64,000 nt of DNA from an uncultured Ruminococcus sp. (GCA_910579955.1 CAJTWE010000005.1:62001-126000); one strand, 5' to 3'; counted from the stretch's first letter, positions 42,920 through 50,583 are shown. Numbers and translations: made by a program. The notes: generated from the letters alone by a model not told the origin.

Positions 42920-43987
42920 ATGGAAATCAAAAAAACTCTTACAACAGCACCTAAGGAAAAGCCTGCTGACGAAAGCAAACTTGGCTTCGGTCATGTTTTC
43001 ACAGACCATATGCTGGTAATGCCTTATGATACAGGCAAAGGTTGGCATGATCCTGAGATCCTGCCTTATGGTAATCTTTCCCTCAGTCCTGCTGCAATGT
43101 GTCTCCACTATGGTCAGACAGTATTTGAAGGCATGAAGGCTTATCGTACAGCTGACGATTCCATCCAGCTGTTTCGCCCTGAAGAAAACTTCAAGAGACT
43201 GAATAAGTCAAACGAACGTCTGGTTATTCCGGAGCTGCCTGTTGAACTGGCTATGCAGTGCCTGACAGAGCTTCTGAAGGTTGAAAAGGATTGGGTTCCG
43301 CATCTGGACGGCACATCACTTTACATTCGTCCATTTATCATTGCTGTAGATCCGTTCCTTGGCGTACGTCCGGGAGATCAGTATCTCTTCATCATAGTGC
43401 TCAGTCCATCAGGTGCATACTATGCATCAGGTCTGAATCCGGTAAACATCTATGTTGAGGATAAATATGTTCGTGCAGTAAGAGGCGGTATGGGCTTTGC
43501 TAAAACAGGCGGTAACTACGCTGCTTCTCTCCACAGTCAGGACGATGCTCATAAGATCAACTACTCTCAGGTTCTGTGGCTTGACGGCGTAGAACAGAAG
43601 TATATTGAAGAAGTTGGAGCTATGAATATCTTCTTCGTAATCGACGGAGAAATTGTTACTCCTTCTCTGGAAACAGGTTCAATTCTGGGCGGTATCACAA
43701 GAAAGTCTACTATTGACCTCTGCAAGAGCTGGGGAATGAAGGTTTCTGAACGCCGTATCACCATTCAGGAAATTGCAGATGCTTACGATGCCGGAAAGCT
43801 TAATGAAGTATTTGGCACAGGTACAGCTGCTGTTATCTCCCCTGTTGGTCATCTCAAGTGGGGCGATAAGGTAATGGAAATAAACGACAATAAGATCGGT
43901 ACTATTTCTCAGAAGATCTACGACACTATGACCGGTATTCAGTGGGGTAAGATCGAAGACACATTCGGCTGGACACAGAAGCTTTAA
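42920..43987 (+). CDS. ilvE: Branched-chain amino acid aminotransferase
   Basis: A 355-aa fold-type IV PLP enzyme that makes Val, Leu and Ile from 2-oxo acids with glutamate. The size and the N-terminal region (FGHVFTDHMLVMPYD) put it in the eukaryote-like, 355-residue class. Matches include HYGQTVFEGMKAYR, the PLP-Lys in GGMGFAKTGGNYAAS, EEVGAMNIFFV and GSILGGITRKS. AAGAGGTG lies upstream of the ATG. It is monocistronic and codon-optimised, ending at a strong terminator. Confidence 0.96.
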   Translation: MEIKKTLTTAPKEKPADESKLGFGHVFTDHMLVMPYDTGKGWHDPEILPYGNLSLSPAAMCLHYGQTVFEGMKAYRTADDSIQLFRPEENFKRLNKSNERLVIPELPVELAMQCLTELLKVEKDWVPHLDGTSLYIRPFIIAVDPFLGVRPGDQYLFIIVLSPSGAYYASGLNPVNIYVEDKYVRAVRGGMGFAKTGGNYAASLHSQDDAHKINYSQVLWLDGVEQKYIEEVGAMNIFFVIDGEIVTPSLETGSILGGITRKSTIDLCKSWGMKVSERRITIQEIADAYDAGKLNEVFGTGTAAVISPVGHLKWGDKVMEINDNKIGTISQKIYDTMTGIQWGKIEDTFGWTQKL

Positions 43988-44012
43988 GCTGTATTTAATT
44001 CTAAAATAAAAC

Positions 44013-44051
44013 AAGCTGCTGCAAGTTACATTTTCTTGCAGCAGCTTTATA
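44013..44051. terminator. Terminator between ilvE and the 90-aa gene
   Basis: AAGCTGCTGCAAG (44013-44025) and CTTGCAGCAGCTT (44035-44047) form a 13-bp perfect stem around a 9-base loop. The T-run is weak on the plus strand, TTTATTTTAG on the minus. Confidence 0.8.
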
Positions 44052-44087
44052 TTTATATGTCTTATAAAAAAGTTTGATATATCTATC

Positions 44088-44360
44088 TCAGTCAACAAGA
44101 TGCATTTGCTTTTCTGTTTGCTCAGACTGCTTGGCTGTATTCAGCTTTTCCATATTATTTACAAGATAATCTGTGCTGCGGTATACACTGCGGTTTATAG
44201 GCGGATCATATGTAATATGAACAGCGCCGTCAGCATCTTTGTCTAAAATAAGCGTAAGATCCTTCGGAAGTCTTACTCCCCATCTCTTCTTTGTATAAAA
44301 TATAAACTTTACTATCTCTTCATCTGTAAAGCTTCCGCTTCTGATCTTTGTATTCATCAT
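44088..44360 (-). CDS. Small hypothetical protein
   Basis: A 90-aa acidic-basic mixed protein of unknown function. It begins with tandem ATG codons after GGAGG, which supports a real gene. The central RWGVRLPKDLTLILDKDADG and HITYDPPINRSVYRSTDYL suggest an alpha/beta fold; no signal peptide, membrane helix or Cys is present. It stands alone, divergent from the Ca2+-ATPase gene. Confidence 0.65.
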   Translation of the reverse strand: MMNTKIRSGSFTDEEIVKFIFYTKKRWGVRLPKDLTLILDKDADGAVHITYDPPINRSVYRSTDYLVNNMEKLNTAKQSEQTEKQMHLVD

Positions 44361-44481
44361 ATATAAAGCCTCCTTAATAATAATTAATACTAATATAATA
44401 TCACAATTTTACACCATATATATAGACTAATAATGAATTTCTAAGAAATTTATATCTTGCCGCATTTTAAAACAGGTTCTT

Positions 44482-44530
44482 AAAGCGCCTTCCTCTGCAT
44501 ACTATTTCGGTAGAAGAGGGAGGTGCTTTT
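44482..44530 (+). promoter_or_regulatory. Hairpin sequestering the Ca2+-ATPase ribosome site
   Basis: A 13-bp stem (44484-44496 with 44515-44527, two G-U pairs, extendable by two A-U pairs) encloses an 18-base loop. Its 3' arm holds the GGGAGG that serves the ATG at 44532, and it ends in TTTTT. It looks like a translational switch or attenuator. No converging gene needs a terminator here. Confidence 0.7.
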
Positions 44531-44531
44531 T

Positions 44532-47066
44532 ATGGCAGGACTTACAGAACGTGAAGCGCAGACACGTCTGCGTACAGAAGGAGAAAATACTCTTGCACAA
44601 GGGAAGCAGATCGGAGCTATGAAAATATTTTTCGGACAGTTCAAGGATTTCATGGTAATGATACTCCTTGTAGGCGCTGTTATAGCTGCTATTTTAGGAG
44701 AAATCACTGATTCTGTTACTATTATACTTATTGTACTGCTTAATGCTCTGCTTGGATTTGTACAGGAATACCGCACAGAGAGAACCCTTGAAGCTCTAAG
44801 AGATATGACCGCACCACAGGCTACTGTCTGTCGTGACGGCAAGTGGAAAAAAATCACTGCAAGGCAGCTTGTATGCGGAGATGTCATTCGTATTGAAGCT
44901 GGCGACAATGTGCCAGCAGACTGTGCTGTCACAGAAAGTCATGGGCTTGCTGTTCAGGAATCTGTTCTCACAGGAGAATCTGAACCGGTTTCAAAAACGC
45001 CTCAATCTCCTTTGCCAAATTCAAACGCTCTTCATCAAAAGGGTGTGCTATATTCAGGAACAGGCGTTCTAAGAGGAAGCGGTGAAGGAGTAGTCATTGC
45101 CACAGGCATAAATACTCAGATGGGAAAAATATCCGAAAGCCTTACGGACATAGAAGATTCAATGACCCCATTGCAAAAACGTCTTGCCAGTCTTGGCAAA
45201 GTAGTAGGCTTCCTGTGTATTGGCGTATGCATCATAGTTTTTCTGACGGGAATACTTCGAGGCGAACCGTTTTTTGATATGCTGATGACAGGCATTACCA
45301 TAGCCATTGCCGCTATTCCGGAAGGACTTCCGGCTACTGTTACAATTGCTCTTGCTCTTGCCGTAAGCAGAATGCGTCAGCATAATGCACTTGTAAATCG
45401 TCTGCACAGCGTCGAAACTTTAGGCTGTGCAAATGTTATATGCTCAGATAAAACAGGCACTATAACAGAAAATAAAATGACTGTTACAGAGATAAATATT
45501 CTTGACGAATGCTTTAACATCACTGCAAACGGAATAACAAACGGAAAGGAATCTGTAAGCATAAACGGCAACAATGCTCTTTCAGAGATTCTCCACTGCG
45601 GAATACTTTGCAGTACAGCGACCGAAACAGACGGAGATCCTACCGAAACAGCTATTATAACGGCAGCTGCTAAGGCAGGTCTGCATGCCGAAAGAGTCAG
45701 GGCAAAGTATCCTCGCATTTCTATCGACCCATTTGACAGTGATAAAAAATATATGAAAGTTAAAGTGCGCAGTGGATCGGGAGAAAAAGTTTATGTAAAG
45801 GGTGCAGCCGATATACTGCTTAAAATGTGCGGAAAATGTCTGCACAACGGCACAGTTACAGCTCTCACGCCAGATCTTTTGAAAACAATAGAAAAATCTG
45901 TAGGCGATATGTCTGCAAAAGCTCTTAGAGTTTTAGGCTTTGCTTATGGTGAAAGTGATGATGAACTTATTTTTGCAGGACTATGCGGCATGGAAGATCC
46001 GCCGAGAGCTGCTGCAAAAGCTGCGATTCGTCTGTGCAGTCGTGCAAGAATACGCACTGTTATGATAACAGGAGACCATCCGGAAACAGCTGCTGCCATT
46101 GCTAAAAAAGCAGGTATTACAAGAGCAAGCCACGTATTAACAGGAGCACAAATTGATAAAATGTCCGACAGCGAGCTTGCAGCAGATGCGGATAGATACG
46201 GCGTTTTTGCAAGAGTAAGTCCAGCCCATAAACTGAGACTTGTAAGGGCATTTCAGTCAAATGGTTCTGTCGTTGCCATGACAGGTGATGGTGTAAACGA
46301 TGCTCCGGCTATAAAAGCTGCCGATGTTGGAGTTGCAATGGGAAAAGGCGGCACAGACGTAGCACGTCAAGCCGCTGACGTAGTACTGCTTGACGATAAT
46401 TTTGAAACGCTTGTAAGTGCAGTAGAACAGGGCCGATGCGTTTACTCAAATATAAGAAAATTCGTACGCTATCTGTTATCATGCAATATAGGCGAAGTAG
46501 CCACCATGTTTTTGGGACTGCTGGTGGGAATGCCCACACCTCTCCTACCTGTACAGGTACTGCTTGTAAACCTTGTAACAGACGGACTTCCAGCCATTGC
46601 ACTTGGACTTGAGCCGCCTGAACCGGAAGATATGTACTCGCCCCCACGACGGAAAGACGAGGGATTCTTCTCTGACGGACTAATGCAAAAAATAGGACTC
46701 AGAGGAATACTCATAGGTTTGTGCACTCTCGGCTCGTTCAGCACTGCTTTGAGTCTAGAGGGAACTCTTGCCGGTGCAAGAACAGCTGCGCTTTGTACGC
46801 TTATATTATCTCAACTTGTCCATGTTTTTGAATGTAAATCAGAGAAAAAAGGTCTTTTCCGCATACGATATACAAATAATATGAAGCTTATAGGCGCTGC
46901 TTTAATATCTCTTGCCGCACTTATTGCAGCCGTACAGATTCCGGTAATGCAGGTTATATTTGGTACTGTAACTCTAAGTCCTTTGGGCTGGATATCTGCT
47001 ATCGGTTTTTCTATTGCAGTGCCTATATGCTCATCGCTTGCACTCTTCCGCAGAAAATCAGAGTGA
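44532..47066 (+). CDS. Calcium-translocating P-type ATPase (P2 type)
   Basis: An 844-aa membrane cation pump of the SERCA/PMCA-like group, moving Ca2+ (or a similar ion) outward at the cost of ATP. The phosphorylated Asp is D306 in CSDKTGTITENKMT. The membrane Ca site has AAIPEGLPATVT, the actuator VLTGESEPVSK, and the hinge VAMTGDGVNDAPAIKAADVGVAMG. About 10 helices are visible, and a cation-ATPase N-terminal domain precedes them. The start is the ATG at 44532, behind GGGAGG. Its 3' end overlaps gpr, on the other strand, by 9 bases. Ca2+ is inferred from the family; Mn2+ is also possible. Confidence 0.93.
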   Translation: MAGLTEREAQTRLRTEGENTLAQGKQIGAMKIFFGQFKDFMVMILLVGAVIAAILGEITDSVTIILIVLLNALLGFVQEYRTERTLEALRDMTAPQATVCRDGKWKKITARQLVCGDVIRIEAGDNVPADCAVTESHGLAVQESVLTGESEPVSKTPQSPLPNSNALHQKGVLYSGTGVLRGSGEGVVIATGINTQMGKISESLTDIEDSMTPLQKRLASLGKVVGFLCIGVCIIVFLTGILRGEPFFDMLMTGITIAIAAIPEGLPATVTIALALAVSRMRQHNALVNRLHSVETLGCANVICSDKTGTITENKMTVTEINILDECFNITANGITNGKESVSINGNNALSEILHCGILCSTATETDGDPTETAIITAAAKAGLHAERVRAKYPRISIDPFDSDKKYMKVKVRSGSGEKVYVKGAADILLKMCGKCLHNGTVTALTPDLLKTIEKSVGDMSAKALRVLGFAYGESDDELIFAGLCGMEDPPRAAAKAAIRLCSRARIRTVMITGDHPETAAAIAKKAGITRASHVLTGAQIDKMSDSELAADADRYGVFARVSPAHKLRLVRAFQSNGSVVAMTGDGVNDAPAIKAADVGVAMGKGGTDVARQAADVVLLDDNFETLVSAVEQGRCVYSNIRKFVRYLLSCNIGEVATMFLGLLVGMPTPLLPVQVLLVNLVTDGLPAIALGLEPPEPEDMYSPPRRKDEGFFSDGLMQKIGLRGILIGLCTLGSFSTALSLEGTLAGARTAALCTLILSQLVHVFECKSEKKGLFRIRYTNNMKLIGAALISLAALIAAVQIPVMQVIFGTVTLSPLGWISAIGFSIAVPICSSLALFRRKSE

Positions 47067-47909
47067 CTGTGCATCGGCAAAAGTAAGCTCCTTATGAAGA
47101 GCCATATTTATTCCGCATGAGATCATCCCTGCTGCATGGTCTATAAGTCTGTCGATATCCCTTGGCGTTACCATCATATTAGGGCTGTCCTCCGGTATAT
47201 CCTGACCTGTAATACTCTTTGCAACAGTATGAAGGTCAACTACCGTGGGAACTCCTACAGCAATAACGGGCACACCCAATGTGTTTTCAGAAAGCTCCAT
47301 ACGTTTATTGTCAACGCCGCTTCCCGGGCATATACCGCTGTCGCACATTTGAATAGTAGTTCCCAGTCTTGAAAGCTCTGCACATGCAAGTGCATCAATC
47401 GCAATAACCGCAGCAGGTCTTGTTTTTTCACAGACAGCAGAAATTATCTCAGCTGTTTCCATACCGGTCTGCCCCAGTACGCCGCTTTGAAGTACGCTCA
47501 CAGCTCTCAATGAACGCAAAAAATCCGCTTCTCCGCCTATAAGCTCTTTTCTTAGATGACGTGTTGCAAGCACCTTGCCGGCGGTTCTCGGCCCTAATGC
47601 ATCGGGAGTTATTGCGCTGTTTCCAAGTCCTGCTATAAGAACACAGCCATCATCGGGTAAAAATGCAGAAAGTTCATTTGAAAGCTCCTCTGTCATTGCC
47701 TGATATGTGTCTGAAAAGCGGCTAAGTGCGTTTGTTTCAAGAGTAAGATATCGTCCTTTGGGCTTGCCTATCCTTTCTCCATCAGCATCGCTGTCAACTT
47801 TTATATCTGTTATACGAAATGCGCTGCCTCGTACATCACAGTGAATTCCCTTACCTGATTTAGTGTTTTCACCCATTCTTTCAAGCGCAAGGTCGGTTCT
47901 TATATCCAT
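47058..47909 (-). CDS. gpr: Spore germination protease GPR
   Basis: A 283-aa GPR endopeptidase, which degrades small acid-soluble spore proteins during germination. MDIRTDLALERMG, LIAGLGNSAITPDALGPRT, VLGQTGMETAEII, VIAIDALACAELSRL, IQMCDSGICPGSGVDNKRM and GVPVIAVGVPTVVD match the family closely. The acidic N-terminal propeptide is expected to be removed on activation. GAGAG lies before the ATG. No other sporulation gene is in the window, but a retained GPR implies spore formation or recent ancestry of it. Confidence 0.95.
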   Translation of the reverse strand: MDIRTDLALERMGENTKSGKGIHCDVRGSAFRITDIKVDSDADGERIGKPKGRYLTLETNALSRFSDTYQAMTEELSNELSAFLPDDGCVLIAGLGNSAITPDALGPRTAGKVLATRHLRKELIGGEADFLRSLRAVSVLQSGVLGQTGMETAEIISAVCEKTRPAAVIAIDALACAELSRLGTTIQMCDSGICPGSGVDNKRMELSENTLGVPVIAVGVPTVVDLHTVAKSITGQDIPEDSPNMMVTPRDIDRLIDHAAGMISCGINMALHKELTFADAQSL

Positions 47910-47989
47910 TATTTTCTCTCCTTAACGATTTTGTGCGTTTTAACTGTAATTGGGGATAAAAAATCGGCACATTATTAAAAAAATAACTA

Positions 47990-48018
47990 TTGCAATATTC
48001 TGTAAATCGTGGTATAAT
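47990..48018 (+). promoter_or_regulatory. Promoter of rpsT
   Basis: TTGCAA (47990-47995), 17-base spacer, TATAAT (48013-48018). The message then has a leader of about 150 bases. Confidence 0.9.
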
Positions 48019-48031
48019 ATGATTTAGTCAT

Positions 48032-48154
48032 GATGCGATATAACCCAATTGCATCGGCAAATGGTCGTACCATCTTGCAGGAAACGGTACCGTGTCAATT
48101 CCGTTTCTATGATATGACTTTGCTTATTGGATATCCACGGGAAATCCGACCATT
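48032..48154 (+). promoter_or_regulatory. Structured rpsT leader
   Basis: Several paired elements lie in the leader: GATGC/GCATC (48032-48036 and 48051-48055), a long-range closing stem AATGGTCG (48060-48067) with CGACCATT (48147-48154), inside it GAAACGG/CCGTTTC (48081-48087 and 48101-48107) and the palindrome TGGATATCCA (48128-48137). The closing stem ends just before the ribosome site at 48162. It looks like a ribosomal-protein autoregulatory leader. Confidence 0.6.
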
Positions 48155-48175
48155 AAAAACAAGGAGGTGGCACAA

Positions 48176-48436
48176 ATGCCAAACATTAAATCCGCTAAGA
48201 AGAGAGTAAAGGTTATTAAGACAAAGACTGCTTTAAATAAGGCAAGAAAGTCCAATATGAAGACACTCATCAAGAAGGCTGACGCAGCTTGCGCAAACAA
48301 CGCTGCTGATAAAGAAGCTGCAATCAAGGTAGCTATCAAGCGTGTAGACCAGGCTTGCGCAAAGGGTCTCATGCACAAGAACGCTGCTGCAAGAAAGAAG
48401 TCTCAGCTGATGAAGAAGCTGAACGCAGCTGGCTAA
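48176..48436 (+). CDS. rpsT: 30S ribosomal protein S20
   Basis: An 86-aa highly basic S20, which binds 16S rRNA early in 30S assembly. MPNIKSAKKRVKVIKTK at the start and LMHKNAAARKKSQLMKKLNA at the end are diagnostic. The start at 48176 follows AGGAGGTGG by 6 bases; an upstream in-frame codon lies within the ribosome site. Monocistronic, highly expressed codons, with a long leader. Confidence 0.97.
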   Translation: MPNIKSAKKRVKVIKTKTALNKARKSNMKTLIKKADAACANNAADKEAAIKVAIKRVDQACAKGLMHKNAAARKKSQLMKKLNAAG

Positions 48437-48470
48437 GATATTACTTAGTCTATATTAAAACGTAAAAACT

Positions 48471-48505
48471 AGGCTGTTGCGTTAAATATCGCAGCAGCCT
48501 TTTTG
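48471..48505 (+). terminator. Terminator of rpsT
   Basis: AGGCTGTTGCG (48471-48481) and CGCAGCAGCCT (48490-48500) pair with one mismatch, followed by TTTTT. Confidence 0.88.
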
Positions 48506-48529
48506 TATGTTAATATATTTTCAAAATGA

Positions 48530-48754
48530 TTATTTTTTACTTTTGGGATAAGGAATCTTTTCATCGGTTCTTCCCATAAGGTAATCAACACTTGTATTGT
48601 AAAACTCGGCAAGGGCTTGCCATATAAAGCTTGGTATGTCATTTTCGCCTGTTTCATATTTGGAATAACCCGTTTGTGACATATTTAGATATTCAGCAAC
48701 CTGCTTTTGAGTTAAATCAGCATCTTCTCTTAAATCACGTATTCTATTGTACAT
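48530..48754 (-). CDS. XRE-family regulator (copy 1)
   Basis: A 74-aa single-domain Cro/CI-type helix-turn-helix protein. The recognition helices are in LTQKQVAEYLNMSQTGYSKYETGENDIP, and the last third (FYNTSVDYLMGRTDEK) is the fixed end of this family. It is a paralogue of the next gene upstream: both end YP-x-SKK. GGGGAGT precedes the ATG. It lies 50 bases after that gene and is probably cotranscribed with it. Target unknown; the dyad at 49068-49103 is a candidate. Confidence 0.9.
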   Translation of the reverse strand: MYNRIRDLREDADLTQKQVAEYLNMSQTGYSKYETGENDIPSFIWQALAEFYNTSVDYLMGRTDEKIPYPKSKK

Positions 48755-48804
48755 AGTTACTCCCCTGATTTATTTTGTACCATATGTCGTGCTTCCCTCA
48801 ATTA

Positions 48805-49032
48805 TTATTTTTTACTTTGGGGATACGGCTTTTTCTCATCGGTCAATCCAAGCAAATAGTCCACACTGGTATTATAAAACTTGGCAAGTGCAATAAGCAC
48901 TTCTATCGGAATATCTCTTGTCCCAATTTCGTATCGGGAATATGTGACTTGTGTGCAGTGAAGATATTCCGCCAAATCACGCTGATATAAGTCCGCATCT
49001 TCACGCAAATTTCTAACTCTTTCATACTGCAT
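48805..49032 (-). CDS. XRE-family regulator (copy 2)
   Basis: A 75-aa Cro/CI-type regulator, similar along its length to the preceding entry (RNLREDADLYQRDLAEYL, FYNTSVDYLLGLTDEK). The recognition helix region differs (TQVTYSRYEIGTRDIP against SQTGYSKYETGENDIP), so the two may read different sites. AAGGAGTG lies 7 bases before the ATG. It is divergent from the 65-aa gene, with a strong dyad and two promoters in the shared space, so it likely represses that gene and itself. Confidence 0.9.
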   Translation of the reverse strand: MQYERVRNLREDADLYQRDLAEYLHCTQVTYSRYEIGTRDIPIEVLIALAKFYNTSVDYLLGLTDEKKPYPQSKK

Positions 49033-49067
49033 GTCATCACTCCTTTTATGAAAATATTATATAGTAA

Positions 49068-49103
49068 ACCAAATCGGTATATTGACATATAAACCGATTT
49101 GGT
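49068..49103. promoter_or_regulatory. 11-bp inverted repeat operator
   Basis: ACCAAATCGGT (49068-49078) and ACCGATTTGGT (49093-49103) are perfect inverted copies 14 bases apart. They flank the -35 box at 49082-49087, and the right arm fills the spacer before the -10 box. This is a typical repressor arrangement. The neighbouring XRE protein is the obvious candidate to bind it. Confidence 0.75.
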
Positions 49104-49110
49104 ATATAAT
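49082..49110 (+). promoter_or_regulatory. Promoter of the 65-aa gene
   Basis: TTGACA (49082-49087), 17-base spacer, TATAAT (49105-49110), full consensus. On the opposite strand a TATAAT (complement of 49056-49061) is the likely -10 box of the XRE genes. Confidence 0.88.
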
Positions 49111-49136
49111 ATTCCCATGAAAGGCGGTATATTATT

Positions 49137-49334
49137 ATGGAATACATGGAATATCAGAGATATAAAAAAGCTTATTTTTGTTTATTTTGTGCTATGTGTG
49201 ATACAATTGAACTAATGGAAAAGATTACAAAGGAAATTGATCCATACAGCGAAACTGCAAGGCTGCTGACAGCTGAGACGAAACGTCTTATAGCTGTACA
49301 GCAGAATGCCGAGGAGATCATAATATCGGACTAA
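49137..49334 (+). CDS. 65-aa hypothetical protein
   Basis: A small mostly helical protein (MEYMEYQRYKKAYFCLFCAM, then an amphipathic helix to ITKEIDPYSETARLLTAETK) of unknown function. Two Cys lie in FCLFCAMC, with a third next to it, so a CxxC-like cluster is possible. A full consensus promoter, GGCGG ahead of the ATG and a strong operator make it a real gene. It converges with mazF, whose stop is 8 bases beyond. It is divergent from two XRE regulators and is probably their regulated partner. Confidence 0.7.
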   Translation: MEYMEYQRYKKAYFCLFCAMCDTIELMEKITKEIDPYSETARLLTAETKRLIAVQQNAEEIIISD

Positions 49335-49342
49335 ATATGTCA

Positions 49343-49690
49343 CTAAACTCCAAGACCGAAGCTTATTTGCAGTGCATTATTTATCTGAGTCATAGATGTA
49401 TTATCAAGCGCTCCCATTTTATCTTTAAGACGGCGTTTATCAATAGTACGTATCTGTTCTAAAAGTACGATACTATCCTTTGTAAGGCCGCAGGAATCAG
49501 CACTGACCGGTATATGAGTAGGCAATTTTGCCTTGTCTTTCTGACTAGTTATTGCAGCAGCAATGACTGTGGGACTATGCTTATTGCCAACATCATTCTG
49601 CACGATAAGTACGGGTCTTACTCCGCCCTGTTCCGAACCTACTACCGGGCTAAGATCAGCGTAGTAGATTTCTCCTCTTCTGACCATCAT
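49343..49690 (-). CDS. MazF/PemK-type endoribonuclease toxin, no adjacent antitoxin
   Basis: A 115-aa type II toxin that cleaves RNA at short sequences. RRGEIYYADLSPVVGSEQGG, RPVLIVQNDVGNKHSPTVI and the C-terminal RLKDKMGALDNTSM match the MazF/NdoA family; the basic residue and Ser/Thr of the active site are within these. Normally an antitoxin gene of about 80 residues lies directly upstream; none is found at 49691-49791, and the 65-aa gene is convergent and does not resemble AbrB or RHH antitoxins. AGGAG lies before a tandem ATG-ATG start. Confidence 0.92.
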   Translation of the reverse strand: MMVRRGEIYYADLSPVVGSEQGGVRPVLIVQNDVGNKHSPTVIAAAITSQKDKAKLPTHIPVSADSCGLTKDSIVLLEQIRTIDKRRLKDKMGALDNTSMTQINNALQISFGLGV

Positions 49691-49791
49691 ATATATTCAC
49701 TCCTATTTAAGAATTATACTCTGTCTGGATTATGCCCTGTTATTATTATTTTATGCACCTTTTACAGATAGGTGCAGAAAGGAATTTTTCA

Positions 49792-50517
49792 ATGATAAAA
49801 TTTTCGCCAATTTACTTTGATGAACTAGATTCCACAAATACAAAATGCAAATTACTAGCACGAAACGGTGCGCCTCATGGTACAGCCGTTATCGCAGCCT
49901 CTCAGACTGCCGGAAAGGGCAGACTTGGAAGGCGTTTCTGTTCACCAAAAGGCTCGGGACTTTACTGTACAGTACTGATTCGTGAGGGATTTGATATTGA
50001 AACAACATCGCTTATAACGCCCTGTGCCGCTGTTGCCGCAGCAAAAGCCATTGAGGAGGTTTCCGGACAAGCTGCACAGATCAAATGGGTCAACGATATT
50101 TTCATGGGAGGAAGAAAGCTTTGCGGTATTCTTACAGAAGCGTCTTTACCGGATTTTGCTGTAATAGGCATTGGAATAAATCTTCTAAATGATAAAAAAA
50201 ATCTGCCAGAAGAGCTTCACTCCATTGTAACTTCTGTCGAAGAGCAAACAGGACGGATAGTTACACCAAAAGAAATGGAAAAAGCGCTGCTTTATCATTT
50301 ATCCGAAGAGCTTTCCCAGCTAAAAAGCAAAGAGTTTATCCCCGAATACAAAAAACGCTCTTTTCTTATAGGAAAAGAGGTCGATGTTCATTCTGGAAAT
50401 GATGTATTCCCTGCAAAGGTCATTGGAATTGATGATAATGCCGAATTGATAATCAGCCTGCAAAACGGAAAAACTATGACGCTTTTTAGTGGTGAGGTTT
50501 CCGTTAGAATAAAGTAA
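49792..50517 (+). CDS. birA: Biotin--[acetyl-CoA-carboxylase] ligase
   Basis: A 241-aa biotin protein ligase, which makes biotinyl-AMP and attaches biotin to AccB. ELDSTNTKCK, the biotin loop GKGRLGRRFCSPKGSGLY and KWVNDIFMGGRKLCGIL are intact, and a small SH3-like C-terminal domain follows (KVIGIDDNAELIISL). There is no N-terminal DNA-binding domain, so it should be only an enzyme, not a biotin repressor. The start at 49792 follows AGAAAGGAA; upstream in-frame codons are outside the family match. Target AccB is encoded at 34075-34539. Confidence 0.95.
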   Translation: MIKFSPIYFDELDSTNTKCKLLARNGAPHGTAVIAASQTAGKGRLGRRFCSPKGSGLYCTVLIREGFDIETTSLITPCAAVAAAKAIEEVSGQAAQIKWVNDIFMGGRKLCGILTEASLPDFAVIGIGINLLNDKKNLPEELHSIVTSVEEQTGRIVTPKEMEKALLYHLSEELSQLKSKEFIPEYKKRSFLIGKEVDVHSGNDVFPAKVIGIDDNAELIISLQNGKTMTLFSGEVSVRIK

Positions 50518-50533
50518 AACATGCGGATATGAC

Positions 50534-50566
50534 AAAAAGAGCCACATAAAACTGTGACTCTTTTTT
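50534..50566. terminator. Bidirectional terminator between birA and the permease gene
   Basis: AAAAAGAGCCAC and GTGACTCTTTTTT pair with one mismatch around an 8-base loop, and both strands have T-runs. Confidence 0.8.
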
Positions 50567-50583
50567 CTTACAATAAGCTTAAA

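Noticed and set aside
48437..49791. Prophage remnant
   Set aside because: Two XRE genes and a small protein resemble phage control genes, but there is no integrase, attachment-site repeat or phage structural gene.
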